Of a stretch of 64,000 nucleotides of DNA, positions 9,501-20,400 are shown piece after piece (position 1 is the stretch's first letter; the number at the start of each line of letters is the position of its first letter). Origin of the DNA: Gracilariopsis chorda (taxonomy: Eukaryota > Rhodophyta > Florideophyceae > Gracilariales > Gracilariaceae); assembly GCA_003194525.1 (NCBI GenBank), contig NBIV01000046.1, positions 62,001-126,000 of the forward strand. The letters run 5' to 3'. The position numbers were made by a program, and so were the translations under genes. The notes beneath the pieces were generated by a model, which saw nothing but the letters and a program-made list of their open reading frames with translations, was not told the origin of the DNA and searched no databases.

Positions 9501-12164
9501 CCCCATTGGAGGTCACCCAGGTTGGAGGAAACTCTACCTAACCCTGCGAAGGGATTTCTATTGGCCCGCCATGGCGGTGGATTGCTACGCAACCGTGCGG
9601 TTTTGTAGCGAATGCGCGAAGAATCGCGTCAAGCTCCGCAAAAATGCGAAGAAGATGAAACTATTCCCCGCAAGGGCGCCGCTCGAGTTTATCGCGATCG
9701 ATATTCTCGGACCATTACTCACCATGAAACGGGGAAACAAGTTTCTACTTGTCATTACCGACCGCTTTTCTAAGCTGGTACGGACCGTCCCTCTTCGGAG
9801 GATAACCGCTCTCAGGGTGTCCCAGGCTCTGGTGACGCACTGGATTTTTGTCTACGGTCCCCCTGTGGAGGTGCTCTCCGATAACGGGAAACAGTTCGTG
9901 AGCAAGTTCTTCCAGGATGTTTGTCGCATCCTGGATGTCAAGAACTTGTTTACGACTACCTACCACCCCCAGTGTAATGGGCAAGTTGAACGGTTTAACC
10001 GGACGTTACTCGCGGCGTTACGTTCCTACGTCGCAGACCACCCAAAGAACTGGGACATGTACGCTGATGTAACCTACGCGTACAATACGCAGGTACACCG
10101 GACTACCGGAGTTTCGCCATTCGAGTTGGTTCTATCTAGAACACCCCCGCCTGTGGCGCTGGAACCCCAAGCTACCTTGGACAATTTCCCATCTCTGGGT
10201 ATCTACCGGCAGCAATGGAAGCAATGGCTTTCCAAGCTGGTCCCCGCTGCGCCGAAGTCTATGGCACGGGCCCAAGCCGCTTACAAGCGGAATTTTGACG
10301 CTCGCTTGCTAGGAAAGACCCCCCGATTTGGGCAAATAACTACGTCTTCATCAGGAAGGAGTACTACAACCCGGAACGGGAGAAGCGCCATAAACTCTCG
10401 CCGGTGGCGGATGGACCATTCAAGGTCATCTCTGTGAACACCGACACTGTCGTGGTAGAGATGGGTGACACGCACGAGCGGATTTCCCGTGATCGTGTTG
10501 TCCTTGCCCCTCCTCCCTCGTCAGAGGTAGTCCTGGATCCAGGCAACCCCGTTTCTACGGACTCTGCAACACCGGAACCATCCGGGAGTACTAGACCTAC
10601 GGTACTACCACACCCCAGCCGGGCACTCTCAGACCTACTGACTCTGTCGGACTCACCGGCTCAGCCCGGTGATTCGGGTAGTTCGGGCCCCTCAACGCCC
10701 GCCCCTACCACGTTTGCCCCACTGGCGCGCATCTATACCCACCAGGCGGGGAATGTTATCCCTTATCCCGCCGCTCCGTCTAAGGAGGGGGAGGAGAACA
10801 CTCGTTTTCGAGGAACGATATCGCCGTCGCAACGGGAAACACACCGTAACATACGGAACACTGACCGTGGAGCACGGAGTATGTCACGCGACACTAATCC
10901 CCCGTTCTCGGGCAGTGCTGTGCAACAGGAACCAGACGCGCAGGCCCCGCAAAAGCGGCAAATACACCGTTTGTCACGGGAAAACGAGAAGCCTCACTCC
11001 AATACCGCAGCAGCGGAAAGGCAATCGCCCGATGCCTCGAAGCCGCCGTTGGCGGAAGTCCCCGCGGAAGGGGTTCAATCAGGTCGATCAGACCCGCGCC
11101 TTGCGGAGAAGGGGCGCCCAGATACGCCGGCCTCACAGGGAAATACCCACACCCCTCTTGGGGAAAAAGGCAGCCAAGCCGCAGTCGAAGCTTTAAGCCC
11201 TGGCTCGCAAGCACCGGAAACGCCTCCCGTCGTTGACAGAATCGAAGCCCCCGCTACGGGGAATAATTTGCGCCAACCCCCGCAACGCTGCGGCGAAGAA
11301 CCGAGGAACTCGGGAATAACGCGCGCCATCGCACGCTCGAAACCGGTCGTACCGGACGCTGCTCCTCCTCATGGAGATGGTGCACCGCGCTTAGCGGCAA
11401 TTCCCCTGAAAAGGGTGTCATCGGCACCTGCCTGGCACCCCCCAGAGGGGAATTTTGACCAAAATACCGGTGTACCGGAGTTAGCCCCAGGCAACCCGTC
11501 AGTAGCCGGGGACACCACGGCATCGCCGGAACGTATGGTGCAGAGCGCTCGTGCGCCTGGCAGGGAGGCGGTTTGCCACCCAATCACCGTGTCGCACGGG
11601 ACCCCCCAGGGGATTGTGGAAATGCCGATCCCGCAGAAGCGGTCATCTTCCCGCAAACTCGCGGTTCGTGAGCTCAACCACGAAGGCGGATTCAAAGTCC
11701 CCCGCCGACTGGCGGTCCGCCCGCATAACCGCGAAAGCGGAAATGAACCTACCCCAATGGGGAATGACTTGCCGGTGAAAACCGTGGCACCACACACCCT
11801 CTTGAGGGATATCTTCCCGCATGAACAGCGGCCGCTATCACATCGCACGGCATCGCCGGAGTTATCGCCGAACACCCTGCTAAGGGACATTATACCGCAC
11901 AGCGGGCAGCCCCCGCAAGGAAGTACAACCACCACCCGGCACGGCCGGCAGGTCTACGAACGAGAGTTTGTAGTAGACCGACTTGTCGGACACACCTGGG
12001 ACCAGGATGGTATTCTACAATACCGCGTCCGCTGGTACGGGTAGGACCCCAGTGGGGATACGTGGGAGCCAATTGAACACCTCCCACGGTCGCAGGTCCT
12101 GCGATACCACCGTCAAACCGGAACTGCAGCACCAGCCACGCTGGTTAATGCCCAAGTTGAGTAA
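6557..12164 (+). pseudogene. pol: Pol polyprotein, gypsy copy 1 (broken)
   Basis: The frame opens 25 nt before the gag stop, one base behind it. In order: aspartic protease with DTGA near 6854; reverse transcriptase with FCVDYRRLN and the YLDD box at 8314-8325; RNase H (TDSSDYQ, then DH); integrase with an N-terminal H/H/C/C zinc site and D, D (SDNGKQF near 9872) and E (NGQVERFNR near 9985); a GPF-type module; a long Pro/Ser-rich linker; and a terminal chromodomain (RVRWYG). Lesions are a 1-nt deletion near 7752 between protease and RT, a lost codon near 10068, a 1-nt deletion near 10310-10325 past the integrase core, and TAG at 12042-12044. No complete Pol can be made. Confidence 0.9.
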
Positions 12165-12262
12165 CGTTGCCGCGCGAGCGGAGAGCGAAAGAAAAGGATA
12201 ACAAAGCAAGATCCGTCGAAGACAGGGAACTCAAGCGAGAAGCACCGTTCTAAACGGGAAAG

Positions 12263-12268
12263 TTTATT
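12263..12268 (-). terminator. Poly(A) signal for the opposite-strand ORF, copy 1
   Basis: AATAAA on the minus strand about 90 nt past the stop of the opposite-strand ORF, just after a small hairpin. All three copies keep it. Confidence 0.55.
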
Positions 12269-12355
12269 CAAGGGAGCAGCTAGCTCCCCACAATACTACA
12301 CTACACTAACTGGCATAGCCAGGGAAAGAAGAACCAGGAAACTGGACTAGAGGTT

Positions 12356-13910
12356 TCACTCACCCCCATCGTCTGGGGCGTAACCCCCAGCAAGGCGGTA
12401 GGCCAACGCGTCCGCCATGGTGGTGACATCCCCCGATACCTCGGCAGCGCTAAGACCGGCACCCCGGAGGAAACGTGCGATGATTTCTTTTTCATTCGCC
12501 GTCACCTCGCTGGTGATAGAAGGTCCGGCACTTGCCGCCGAAGGGTCAGCAGCCGGCTCGGCCGGAGATACCCCCTCTGGGAAAGCTTCCGCGCTAGCGC
12601 CGATTTCCTCTACGTCCATCTCCCCGGGTTCTTCCGGTTCGTTATCGACCATTGGGTCATCCCCGCCGTATGGGCGGTAGTAGTCGTCAGAATCGACGTA
12701 CCCGATAGGGTGGTCTTCCGGCACATGCCGGGGCGTATCGCAAAGATCGCACGCCTCCTCGGAGGAAATTTCCCAGAACTCCCAGGGGTCGAAGTAGATA
12801 AAATCCCCCGCAAGGGCGGTGTGTCTACCGAGTCCCGGACCACCGGTGTTACCGCTGCCGCCATCCAGACGACGGCTTTGCTCCAGTGGGACCTCACTCC
12901 AGCTAATGCTGTCGATGTACCCAAGTAATTGGAGGACCTCTTCATTGTTGGCCTGGCCCCCAAGGGGGATGCGAAGATCCAGGTTTCGGATCGCTGCCCG
13001 CACACGCGGTTGAAGGACCCAGAGACGATACTGGTCGTACACCTCGTTGAGGATATATGCAGCACTGCGGGCCGCCCACTCCGTAACCACTACGGACCAC
13101 AACCCCGACCGGGGATCCTGCATGAGCAGTGAACCGAAGTACGTAAGTACTGGCGGGAGTTCTATGTAGCACCTCCGGCAGGCTTCATGGAAGCGCCACC
13201 ACTCGGGGAGTGCTACATACCGACCTAGTCGGTGAGGCGGCGCAATCCGCTCTATCTCCACGTTCTGATACGGGATGAAATACCCGAATCGAGATCGCCA
13301 ACGCCGCTCGTAGCGGATGAAGGTTTGGGGAAAGTTGGACCGGTATTGCCGGGGAAGGTACCTGAACTCCGCCCGAATTTCTTCGGAGGTGGTGACGTGG
13401 AATCTCAATCCGGTGACGCCAATCCCACGACGTGGTGACTGCTCTGGGCAGATCCCCCGGAAGGGTGTCTGAGCCATCCGCATAAGCGGTGAACAATCCC
13501 TCATTGAGGACAGCGACCGGGTGGAAAAACGGGGCAAGGCGCAGGCGCGACGCTTGATTCCAATTCATCGGGTTGAGCCCCACCAGGGTGTTGTAGGTTG
13601 GCCAGTTGGACACCAAAGTGGTTCCGGAGGACACCACCGAAGGTGATAGTGCGAAGGGATGGTCGGCTGCAGCAGGCATATTCCCCGGTTGTACCGGATG
13701 TCGATCGCCCTGAGGCATGGGAACTGACCGGAAACCGGTGGTGTATCGCCCGAGAAGTCTCGGAGGTTGGCTGTGGTTGTTGATATTGTTGTCGTTGTTC
13801 ATTTTTCCCTTTTGGAGGGTGGCTGTTGTTGTCGTTTGTGCGCTCGATGACTCTGGTGCAGAGGGATTTACCGGAGAACCGGAGACAGAGCACGCGCTTT
13901 TATCACCCAT
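12356..13910 (-). pseudogene. Opposite-strand accessory ORF, copy 1 (233-bp deletion)
   Basis: It runs against gag-pol, between the pol stop and the 3' LTR, and starts MGDKSACSVSG. Compared with the 594-aa intact version in copy 3, 233 bp are missing at 13370-13376, with the 7-bp repeat TCGGGCG at the junction. The reading frame therefore shifts: the N-terminal about 180 residues and the C-terminal part sit in different frames. The C-terminal section (RAEFRYLPRQ onward) is otherwise open to the normal stop. The product family is not recognised. Confidence 0.8.
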
Positions 13911-13954
13911 TTTCGTCTGGGAATCCTCCGCGTCAGCGGTCGTTTTCCCGTCTT

Positions 13955-13965
13955 AGGGGGGGATA
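13955..13965 (+). other. Polypurine tract, gypsy copy 1
   Basis: AGGGGGGGATA directly abuts the 3' LTR start TGAAGTGCAACG. This is the expected plus-strand primer position. Confidence 0.8.
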
Positions 13966-14790
13966 TGAAGTGCAACGTCCTCAGGGAGGGGTTCTGGGTA
14001 CTTGAACGCTTTCCCGATATTATCGGTTGTGTAGTGTGTATATGAATTACGCCCCACTATGGTGGATATTGACACGTGGGACACGGTTTTGGGTCAATTG
14101 GTGGTTGGCCACAGTACTGGATGTTGCCACGAAATGTGGAGTATTTTAGTTAATATTATTTATTATTTTCACACCCATTTCTGGGAAGCTAGTACTTAGT
14201 GCGACGGCGCACTGCCGTCGCACCAGTAAACCTTCCCCAACAAGGGACCCCAACCTGGGGAATTGGCTCTAGTTGTTCCCGCTTGCGCGCGTACTCTACT
14301 CCTCCTTGGAGGGAAACGCCGTAAACCACGGGACATCTAACCCCCTTGCACACCTAAAGGAACCCATCACTGGGAGTATAATTGTTCCAATTGCATTGGT
14401 GTTTCGCCCTGTATAGGGATATTGTTACCGGCATCGCCGTTCGTCCCCGTCGCTCTCGCGACTCACTTCGCCCTCTTTTTCTCCTCTTCGCCCTTCTTTT
14501 TTCCCCTTTTTAGGGTAGCACCTCCCGCTATCCGCGGCCCTCGTGTGCGCATCCGCTCACACACCCCCACTTACGTGGAAACATACCTCTACTGAGGATC
14601 ACACCCCGCTCAAGCGGATACCGATTCTTCGTCTTCACCTCCCTTCGCGAGTCACGACAGGTGTCCCTGGTCTTACAGACCGGCTTTGCCGTGACACCTC
14701 TGGGAGGGCTCTACCCAATTGGGTTCACCTCGTGAGAGGAAGATCCCGAACGTCTTTCGGTGTTTTTCTCCTTTGGGGCATTGCACCACA
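13966..14790 (+). repeat. 3' LTR of gypsy copy 1
   Basis: 825 bp from TGAAGTGCAACG to TTGCACCACA. In the first 200 bp it is nearly identical to the 3' LTR of copy 2, but differs from its own 5' LTR at more than a dozen sites. On the minus strand the AT-rich block near 14150-14175 lies about 240 bp upstream of the opposite-strand ORF and could supply its TATA-like element. Confidence 0.9.
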
Positions 14791-14842
14791 AATTCTATTT
14801 ATTATTTTTGCACCCATTTCTGGGATGGTTAGTACTTAGTGC
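14791..14842 (+). repeat. Fragment of an older, diverged LTR (inner piece)
   Basis: 52 bp resembling the LTR interior (ATTATTTATT, CACCCATTTCTGGG, AGTACTTAGTGC) with substitutions. It starts AATTC. It pairs with 26039-26225, which starts GAATT beside copy 2: joined in the right orientation the two rebuild a continuous old LTR with a 5-bp duplication at the insertion point. It lies inverted relative to that partner. Confidence 0.75.
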
Positions 14843-15669
14843 TGTGGTGCAATGCCCCAAAGGGGAAATACACCGAAAGACGTTCGGGATCTTCCTGTCA
14901 CGAGGTGAACCCAGTTGGGTAGAGCCCTCCCAGAGGTGTCACGGCGAAGCCGGTTTGTAAGACCAGGGACACCTGTCGCGACTCGCGAAGGGAGGTGAAG
15001 GCGAAGAATCGGTATCCGCTTGAGCGGGGTGTGATCCTCAGTAGAGGTATATTTCCACGTAAGTGGGGGTGTGTGAGCGGATGCGCACACGAGGGCCGCG
15101 GATAGCGGGAGGTGCTACCCTAAAAAGGGGAAGAAGGAAGGGCGAAGAGGAGGAAGGAAGGACGAAGTGGGTCGCGAGAGCGACGAACAGATACGGCAAT
15201 GCCGGTGGACAGGACTCCCTATACAGGGCGAAACACCAATATGATTGGAACAATTATACTCCCAAGGATGGGTCCCTTTAGATGTGCAAGGGGGTTAGAT
15301 GTCCCGTGGTTTACGGCGTTTCCCTCCAAGGAGGAGTAGAGCACGCGCGCAAGCGGCAACAACTAGAGCCAATTCCCCAGGTTGGGGTCCCTTGTTGGGG
15401 AAGGTTTACTGGTGCGACGGCAGTGCGCCGTAGCACTAAGTACTAGCTTCCCAGAAATGGGTGTGAAAATAATAAATAATATTAACTAAAATACTCCACA
15501 TTTCGTGGCAACATCCAGTACTGTGGCCAACCACCAATTGACCCAAAACCGTGTCCCACGTGTCAATATCCACCATAGTGGGGCGTAATTCATATACACA
15601 CTACACAACCGATAATATCGGGAAAGCGTTCAAGTACCCAGAACCCCTCCCTGAGGACGTTGCACTTCA
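14843..15669 (-). repeat. 3' LTR of gypsy copy 2
   Basis: 827 bp, from TGTGGTGCAA on the plus strand to ...GTTGCACTTCA. Its first 200 bp (sense) match the 3' LTR of copy 1 rather than its own 5' LTR. Confidence 0.9.
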
Positions 15670-15681
15670 TATCCCCCCCCT
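15670..15681 (-). other. Polypurine tract, gypsy copy 2
   Basis: AGGGGGGGGATA on the minus strand, directly before the 3' LTR. Confidence 0.8.
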
Positions 15682-15725
15682 AAGACGGGAAAACGACCGC
15701 TGACGCGGAGGATTCCCAGACGAAA

Positions 15726-17279
15726 ATGGGTGATAAAAGCGCGTGCTCTGTCTCCGGTTCTCCGGTAAATCCCTCTGCACCAGAGTCATCGAGCGCACAA
15801 ACGACAACAACAGCCACCCTCCAAAAGGGAAAAATGAACAACGACAACAATATCAACAACCACAGCCAACCTCCGAGACTTCTCGGGCGATACACCACCG
15901 GTTTCCGGTCAGTTCCCATGCCTCAGGGCGATCGACATCCGGTACAACCGGGGAATATGCCTGCTGCAGCCGACCATCCCTTCGCACTATCACCTTCGGT
16001 GGTGTCCTCCGGAACCACTTTGGTGTCCAACTGGCCAACCTACAACACCCTGGTGGGGCTCAACCCGATGAATTGGAATCAAGCGTCGCGCCTGCGCCTT
16101 GCCCCGTTTTTCCACCCGGTCGCTGTCCTCAATGAGGGATTGTTCACCGCTTATGCGGATGGCTCAGACACCCTTCCGGGGGATCTGCCCAGAGCAGTCA
16201 CCACGTCGTGGGATTGGCGTCACCGGATTGAGATTCCACGTCACCACCTCCGAAGAAATTCGGGCGGAGTTCAGGTACCTTCCCCGGCAATACCGGTCCA
16301 ACTTTCCCCAAACCTTCATCCGCTACGAGCGGCGTTGGCGATCTCGATTCGGGTATTTCATCCCGTATCAGAACGTGGAGATAGAGCGGATTGCGCCGCC
16401 TCACCGACTAGGTCGGTATGTAGCACTCCCCGAGTGGTGGCGCTTCCATGAAGCCTGCCGGAGGTGCTACATAGAACTCCCGCCAGTACTTACGTACTTC
16501 GGTTCACTGCTCATGCAGGATCCCCGGTCGGGGTTGTGGTCCGTAGTGGTTACGGAGTGGGCGGCCCGCAGTGCTGCATATATCCTCAACGAGGTGTACG
16601 ACCAGTATCGTCTCTGGGTCCTTCAACCGCGTGTGCGGGCAGCGATCCGAAACCTGGATCTTCGCATCCCCCTTGGGGCCAGGCCAACAATGAAGAGGTC
16701 CTCCAATTACTTGGGTACATCGACAGCATTAGCTGGAGTGAGGTCCCACTGGAGCAAAGCCGTCGTCTGGATGGCGGCAGCGGTAACACCGGTGGTCCGG
16801 GACTCGGTAGACACACCGCCCTTGCGGGGGATTTTATCTACTTCGACCCCTGGGAGTTCTGGGAAATTTCCTCCGAGGAGGCGTGCGATCTTTGCGATAC
16901 GCCCCGGCATGTGCCGGAAGACCACCCTATCGGGTACGTCGATTCTGACGACTACTACCGCCCATACGGCGGGGATGACCCAATGGTCGATAACGAACCG
17001 GAAGAACCCGGGGAGATGGACGTAGAGGAAATCGGCGCTAGCGCGGAAGCTTTCCCAGAGGGGGTATCTCCGGCCGAGCCGGCTGCTGACCCTTCGGCGG
17101 CAAGTGCCGGACCTTCTATCCCCAGCGGGGTGACGGCGAATGAAAAAGAAATCATCGCACGTTTCCTCCGGGGTGCCGGTCTTAGCGCTGCCGAGGTATC
17201 GGGGGATGTCACCACCATGGCGGACGCGTTGGCCTACCGCCTTGCTGGGGGTTACGCCCCGGACGATGGGGGTGAGTGA
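15726..17279 (+). pseudogene. Opposite-strand accessory ORF, copy 2 (two frameshifts)
   Basis: Same gene and same 233-bp deletion as in copy 1, with the junction at TCGGGCG, 16260-16266. A second lesion is unique to this copy: a G run near 16674-16678 is one base short, shifting the C-terminal third. The acidic C-terminal region and stop remain. The sharing of the deletion with copy 1 but not copy 3 groups copies 1 and 2. Confidence 0.8.
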
Positions 17280-17366
17280 AACCTCTAGTCCAGTTTCCTG
17301 GTTCTTCTTTCCCTGGCTATGCCAGTTAGTGTAGTGTAGTATTGTGGGGAGCTAGCTGCTCCCTTG

Positions 17367-17372
17367 AATAAA
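17367..17372 (+). terminator. Poly(A) signal for the opposite-strand ORF, copy 2
   Basis: AATAAA about 90 nt past the stop, preceded by a small hairpin (GGAGC-TAGCT-GCTCC). Conserved in all copies. Confidence 0.55.
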
Positions 17373-17470
17373 CTTTCCCGTTTAGAACGGTGCTTCTCGG
17401 TTGAGTTCCCCGTCTTCGACGGACCTTGTCTTGTTATCCTTTCCTATCGCTCTCCGCTCGCGCAGCAACA

Positions 17471-20400
17471 TTACCCAACTTGGGCATTAACCAGCGTGGC
17501 TGGGGCTGCAGTTCCGGTTTGACGGTGGTATCGCAGGACCTGCGACCGTGGGAGGTGTTCAATTGGCTCCCACGTATCCCCACTGGGGTCGTACCCGTAC
17601 CAGCGGACGCGGTATTGTAGAATACCATCCTGGTCCCAGGTGTGTCCGACAAGTCGGACTACTACGAACTCTCGTTCGTAGACCTGCCGGCCGTGCCGGG
17701 TGGTGGTTGTACTCCCTTGCTGGGGCTGCCTGCTGTGTGGTATGATGTCCCTTAGCAGGGTGTTCGGCGATAACTCCGGCGTTGCCGTGCGCTGTGATAG
17801 CGGCCGCTGTTCATGCGGGAAGATATCCCTCAAGAGGGTGTGTGGTGCCACGGTTTTCACCGGTAAGTCATTCCCCATTGGGGCAGGTTCATTTCCGCTT
17901 TCGCAGTATTGCGGGCGAACCGCCAGTCGGCGGGGAACATGGGCTCCGCCTTCGCGGTGGAGCTCACGAACCGCGAGTTTGCGGGAAGATGACCGCTCCC
18001 ACGGAATCGGCATTTCCACAATCCCCTGGGGGGTCCCGTGCGACACGGTGATTGGGTGGCAAACTGCCTCCCTGCCAGGCGCACGAGCGCTCTGCACCAT
18101 ACGTTCCGGCGATGCCGTGGTGTCCGCGGCTACTGACGGGTTGCCTGGGGCTAACTCCGGTACACCGGTATTTTGGTCAAAATTCCCCTTTGGGGGGTGC
18201 CGGGCAGGTGCCGATGACACCCTTTTCAGGGGCTTGGCCGCTAAGTGCGGTGCACCGTCTCCACGCAGAGGAGCAGCGTCCGGTATGACCGGTTTCGAGC
18301 GTGCGATGGCGTGCACTTTTTCCGAGTTCCTCGGTTCTTCCCCGCAGCGTTGCGGGAGGTGGCGCAAATTATTCCCCGGAACGGGGGCTTCAATTCCGTT
18401 GACGACGGGAGGTGTTTCCGGCCCTTGCGGGCCAGGGCCTGAAGCTTCGGCTGCGGCTTGGCTGCCTTTTTCCCCAGGTTGGGTGTGGGGATTTCCCAGC
18501 GGCGCTGGTGTATCTGGGCGCTTCTTCTCCGCAAGGCGCGGGTCTGATCGACCTGATTGAACCGTTTCCACGGGGACTTCTGCCAACGGCGGCTTCGAGG
18601 CATCGCCCTGCTCAGGGGATTGAGGGCGGTCGTCGCCGTACTCCCGTAACGGGGATCCTTCCCTGACAGGGGTGTGCGGTAGCTGCGTTTCAACTTCCCG
18701 TAGCGACGGCGATATCGTTCCTCGAAAACGAGTGTCCTCCTCCCCCTTCTTAGACGGAGCGGCGGGATAAGGGATAACATTCCACGCCTGGCGGGTGTAA
18801 ATTCGCGCCAGGGGGGCGGGCGCTGAGAGGCCCGAACTACCCGGCTGAGCCGGTGAGTCCGACAGGGTCGGTAGGTCTGAGAGTCCCCGGCTGGGGTGTG
18901 GTAGTACAGTAGGTCTAGTACTCCCGGAGGATTCCGGTGTTGCAGAGTCCGTAGAAACGGGTTTGCCTGGATCCAGGACTACCTCTGACGAGGGAGGAGG
19001 GGCAAGGACAACACGATCACGGGAAATCCGTTCGTGCGTGTCGCCCATCTCTACCACGACAGTGTCGGTGTTCACAGAGATGACCTTGAATGGTCCATCC
19101 GCCACCGGCGAGAGTTTATGGCGCTTCTCCCGTTCCGGGTTGTAGTACTCCTTCCTTATGAAGATGTAGTTACTCGCCCGAATCGGGGACGGTTTCCCTC
19201 GCAAGGAAGCATCAAAATCCCGCTTGTAAGCGGCTTGGGCACGTGCCATCGACATCCGCGCAGCAGGGACCAGCTTTGAAAGCCATTGCTTCCATTGCTG
19301 CCGGTAGATACCCACAGATGGGAAATTCTCCAAGGTAGCTTGGGGTTTCAGCGCCACAGGCGGGGGTGTTCTAGATAGAACCAACTCGAATGGCGAAACT
19401 CCGGTAGTCCGGTGTACCTGCGTATTGTACGCGTAGGTTACCGCATCAGCGTACATGTCCCAGTTCTTTGGGTGGTCTGCGACGTAGGAACGTAACGCCG
19501 CGAGTAACGTCCGGTTAAACCGTTCAACTTGCCCATTACACTGGGGGTGGTAGGTAGTCGTAAACAAGTTCTTGACATCCAGGATGCGACAAACATCCTG
19601 GAAGAACTTGCTCACGAACTGTTTCCCGTTATCGGAGAGCACCTCCACAGGGGGACCGTAGACAAAAATCCAGTGCGTCACCAGAGCCTGGGACACCCTG
19701 AGAGCGGTTATCCTCCGAAGAGGGACGGTCCGTACCAGCTTAGAAAAGCGGTCGGTAATGACAAGTAGAAACTTGTTTCCCTGTTTCATGGTGAGTAATG
19801 GTCCGAGAATATCGATCGCGATAAACTCGAGCGGCGCCCTTGCGGGGAATAGTTTCATCTTCTTCGCATTTTTGCGGAGCTTGACGCGATTCTTCGCGCA
19901 TTCACTACAAAACCGCACGGTTGCGTAGCAGTCCACCGCCATGGCGGGCCAATAGAAATCCCTTCGCAGGGTTAGGTAGAGTTTCCTCCCACCTGGGTGA
20001 CCTCCAATGCGGGCGTAGTGTGATAGATGTAACACCCGTGACTACAGGGAATGAGGTACCACAATCTGTGGGCGGGCTTCGACCTTCCTTACGAGGTAGC
20101 CTTTGTCGTTTACCCCGAAAGGGAGATCTTCACCACCGTTAAGACGGGCACGAATCCTCTTACAGAATGGCTCGCCGAATTGTTCTCGGATCATTTCTTC
20201 CAGTGATACCGGTACAAATTTTTCCGGTAACGGGTTCCCAGATTCATCTCGCGATGCGAGTAGTTCGTCAAAATCAGCATCCTCGTCCCAGTTTTCTGGC
20301 CCAGCCTCGACGGCACATTCCGGATCATCCGGGTCTCTGGCCATGGAACATGGGCCTTCATCACCCTCCGTTGGGAGTGCTTCCCCGCTTGTGGGTAACC

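Larger units (their letters stand above)
3473..14790 (+). mobile_element. Ty3/gypsy chromodomain LTR retrotransposon, copy 1
   Basis: An 11.3-kb element in the order 5' LTR, PBS, gag, pol (-1 frame), opposite-strand ORF, polypurine tract, 3' LTR. Gag is open. Pol has lost one base near 7752 and one near 10310-10325, and has a TAG at 12042-12044 inside the chromodomain. The opposite-strand ORF carries a 233-bp deletion relative to copy 3. The two LTRs differ from each other at many positions in the first 200 bp and instead match the corresponding LTRs of copy 2. That is not expected of an independent insertion. The left edge is degenerate (TGTAAAATGCAACG instead of TGAAGTGCAACG). Confidence 0.93.

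Noticed and set aside
10669-11196. Numerous open frames in other phases of the Pol linker and of the antisense ORF
   Set aside because: High GC and hairpin-rich composition keep several phases open. The frames chosen are those conserved across all three copies and continuous with recognisable domains.
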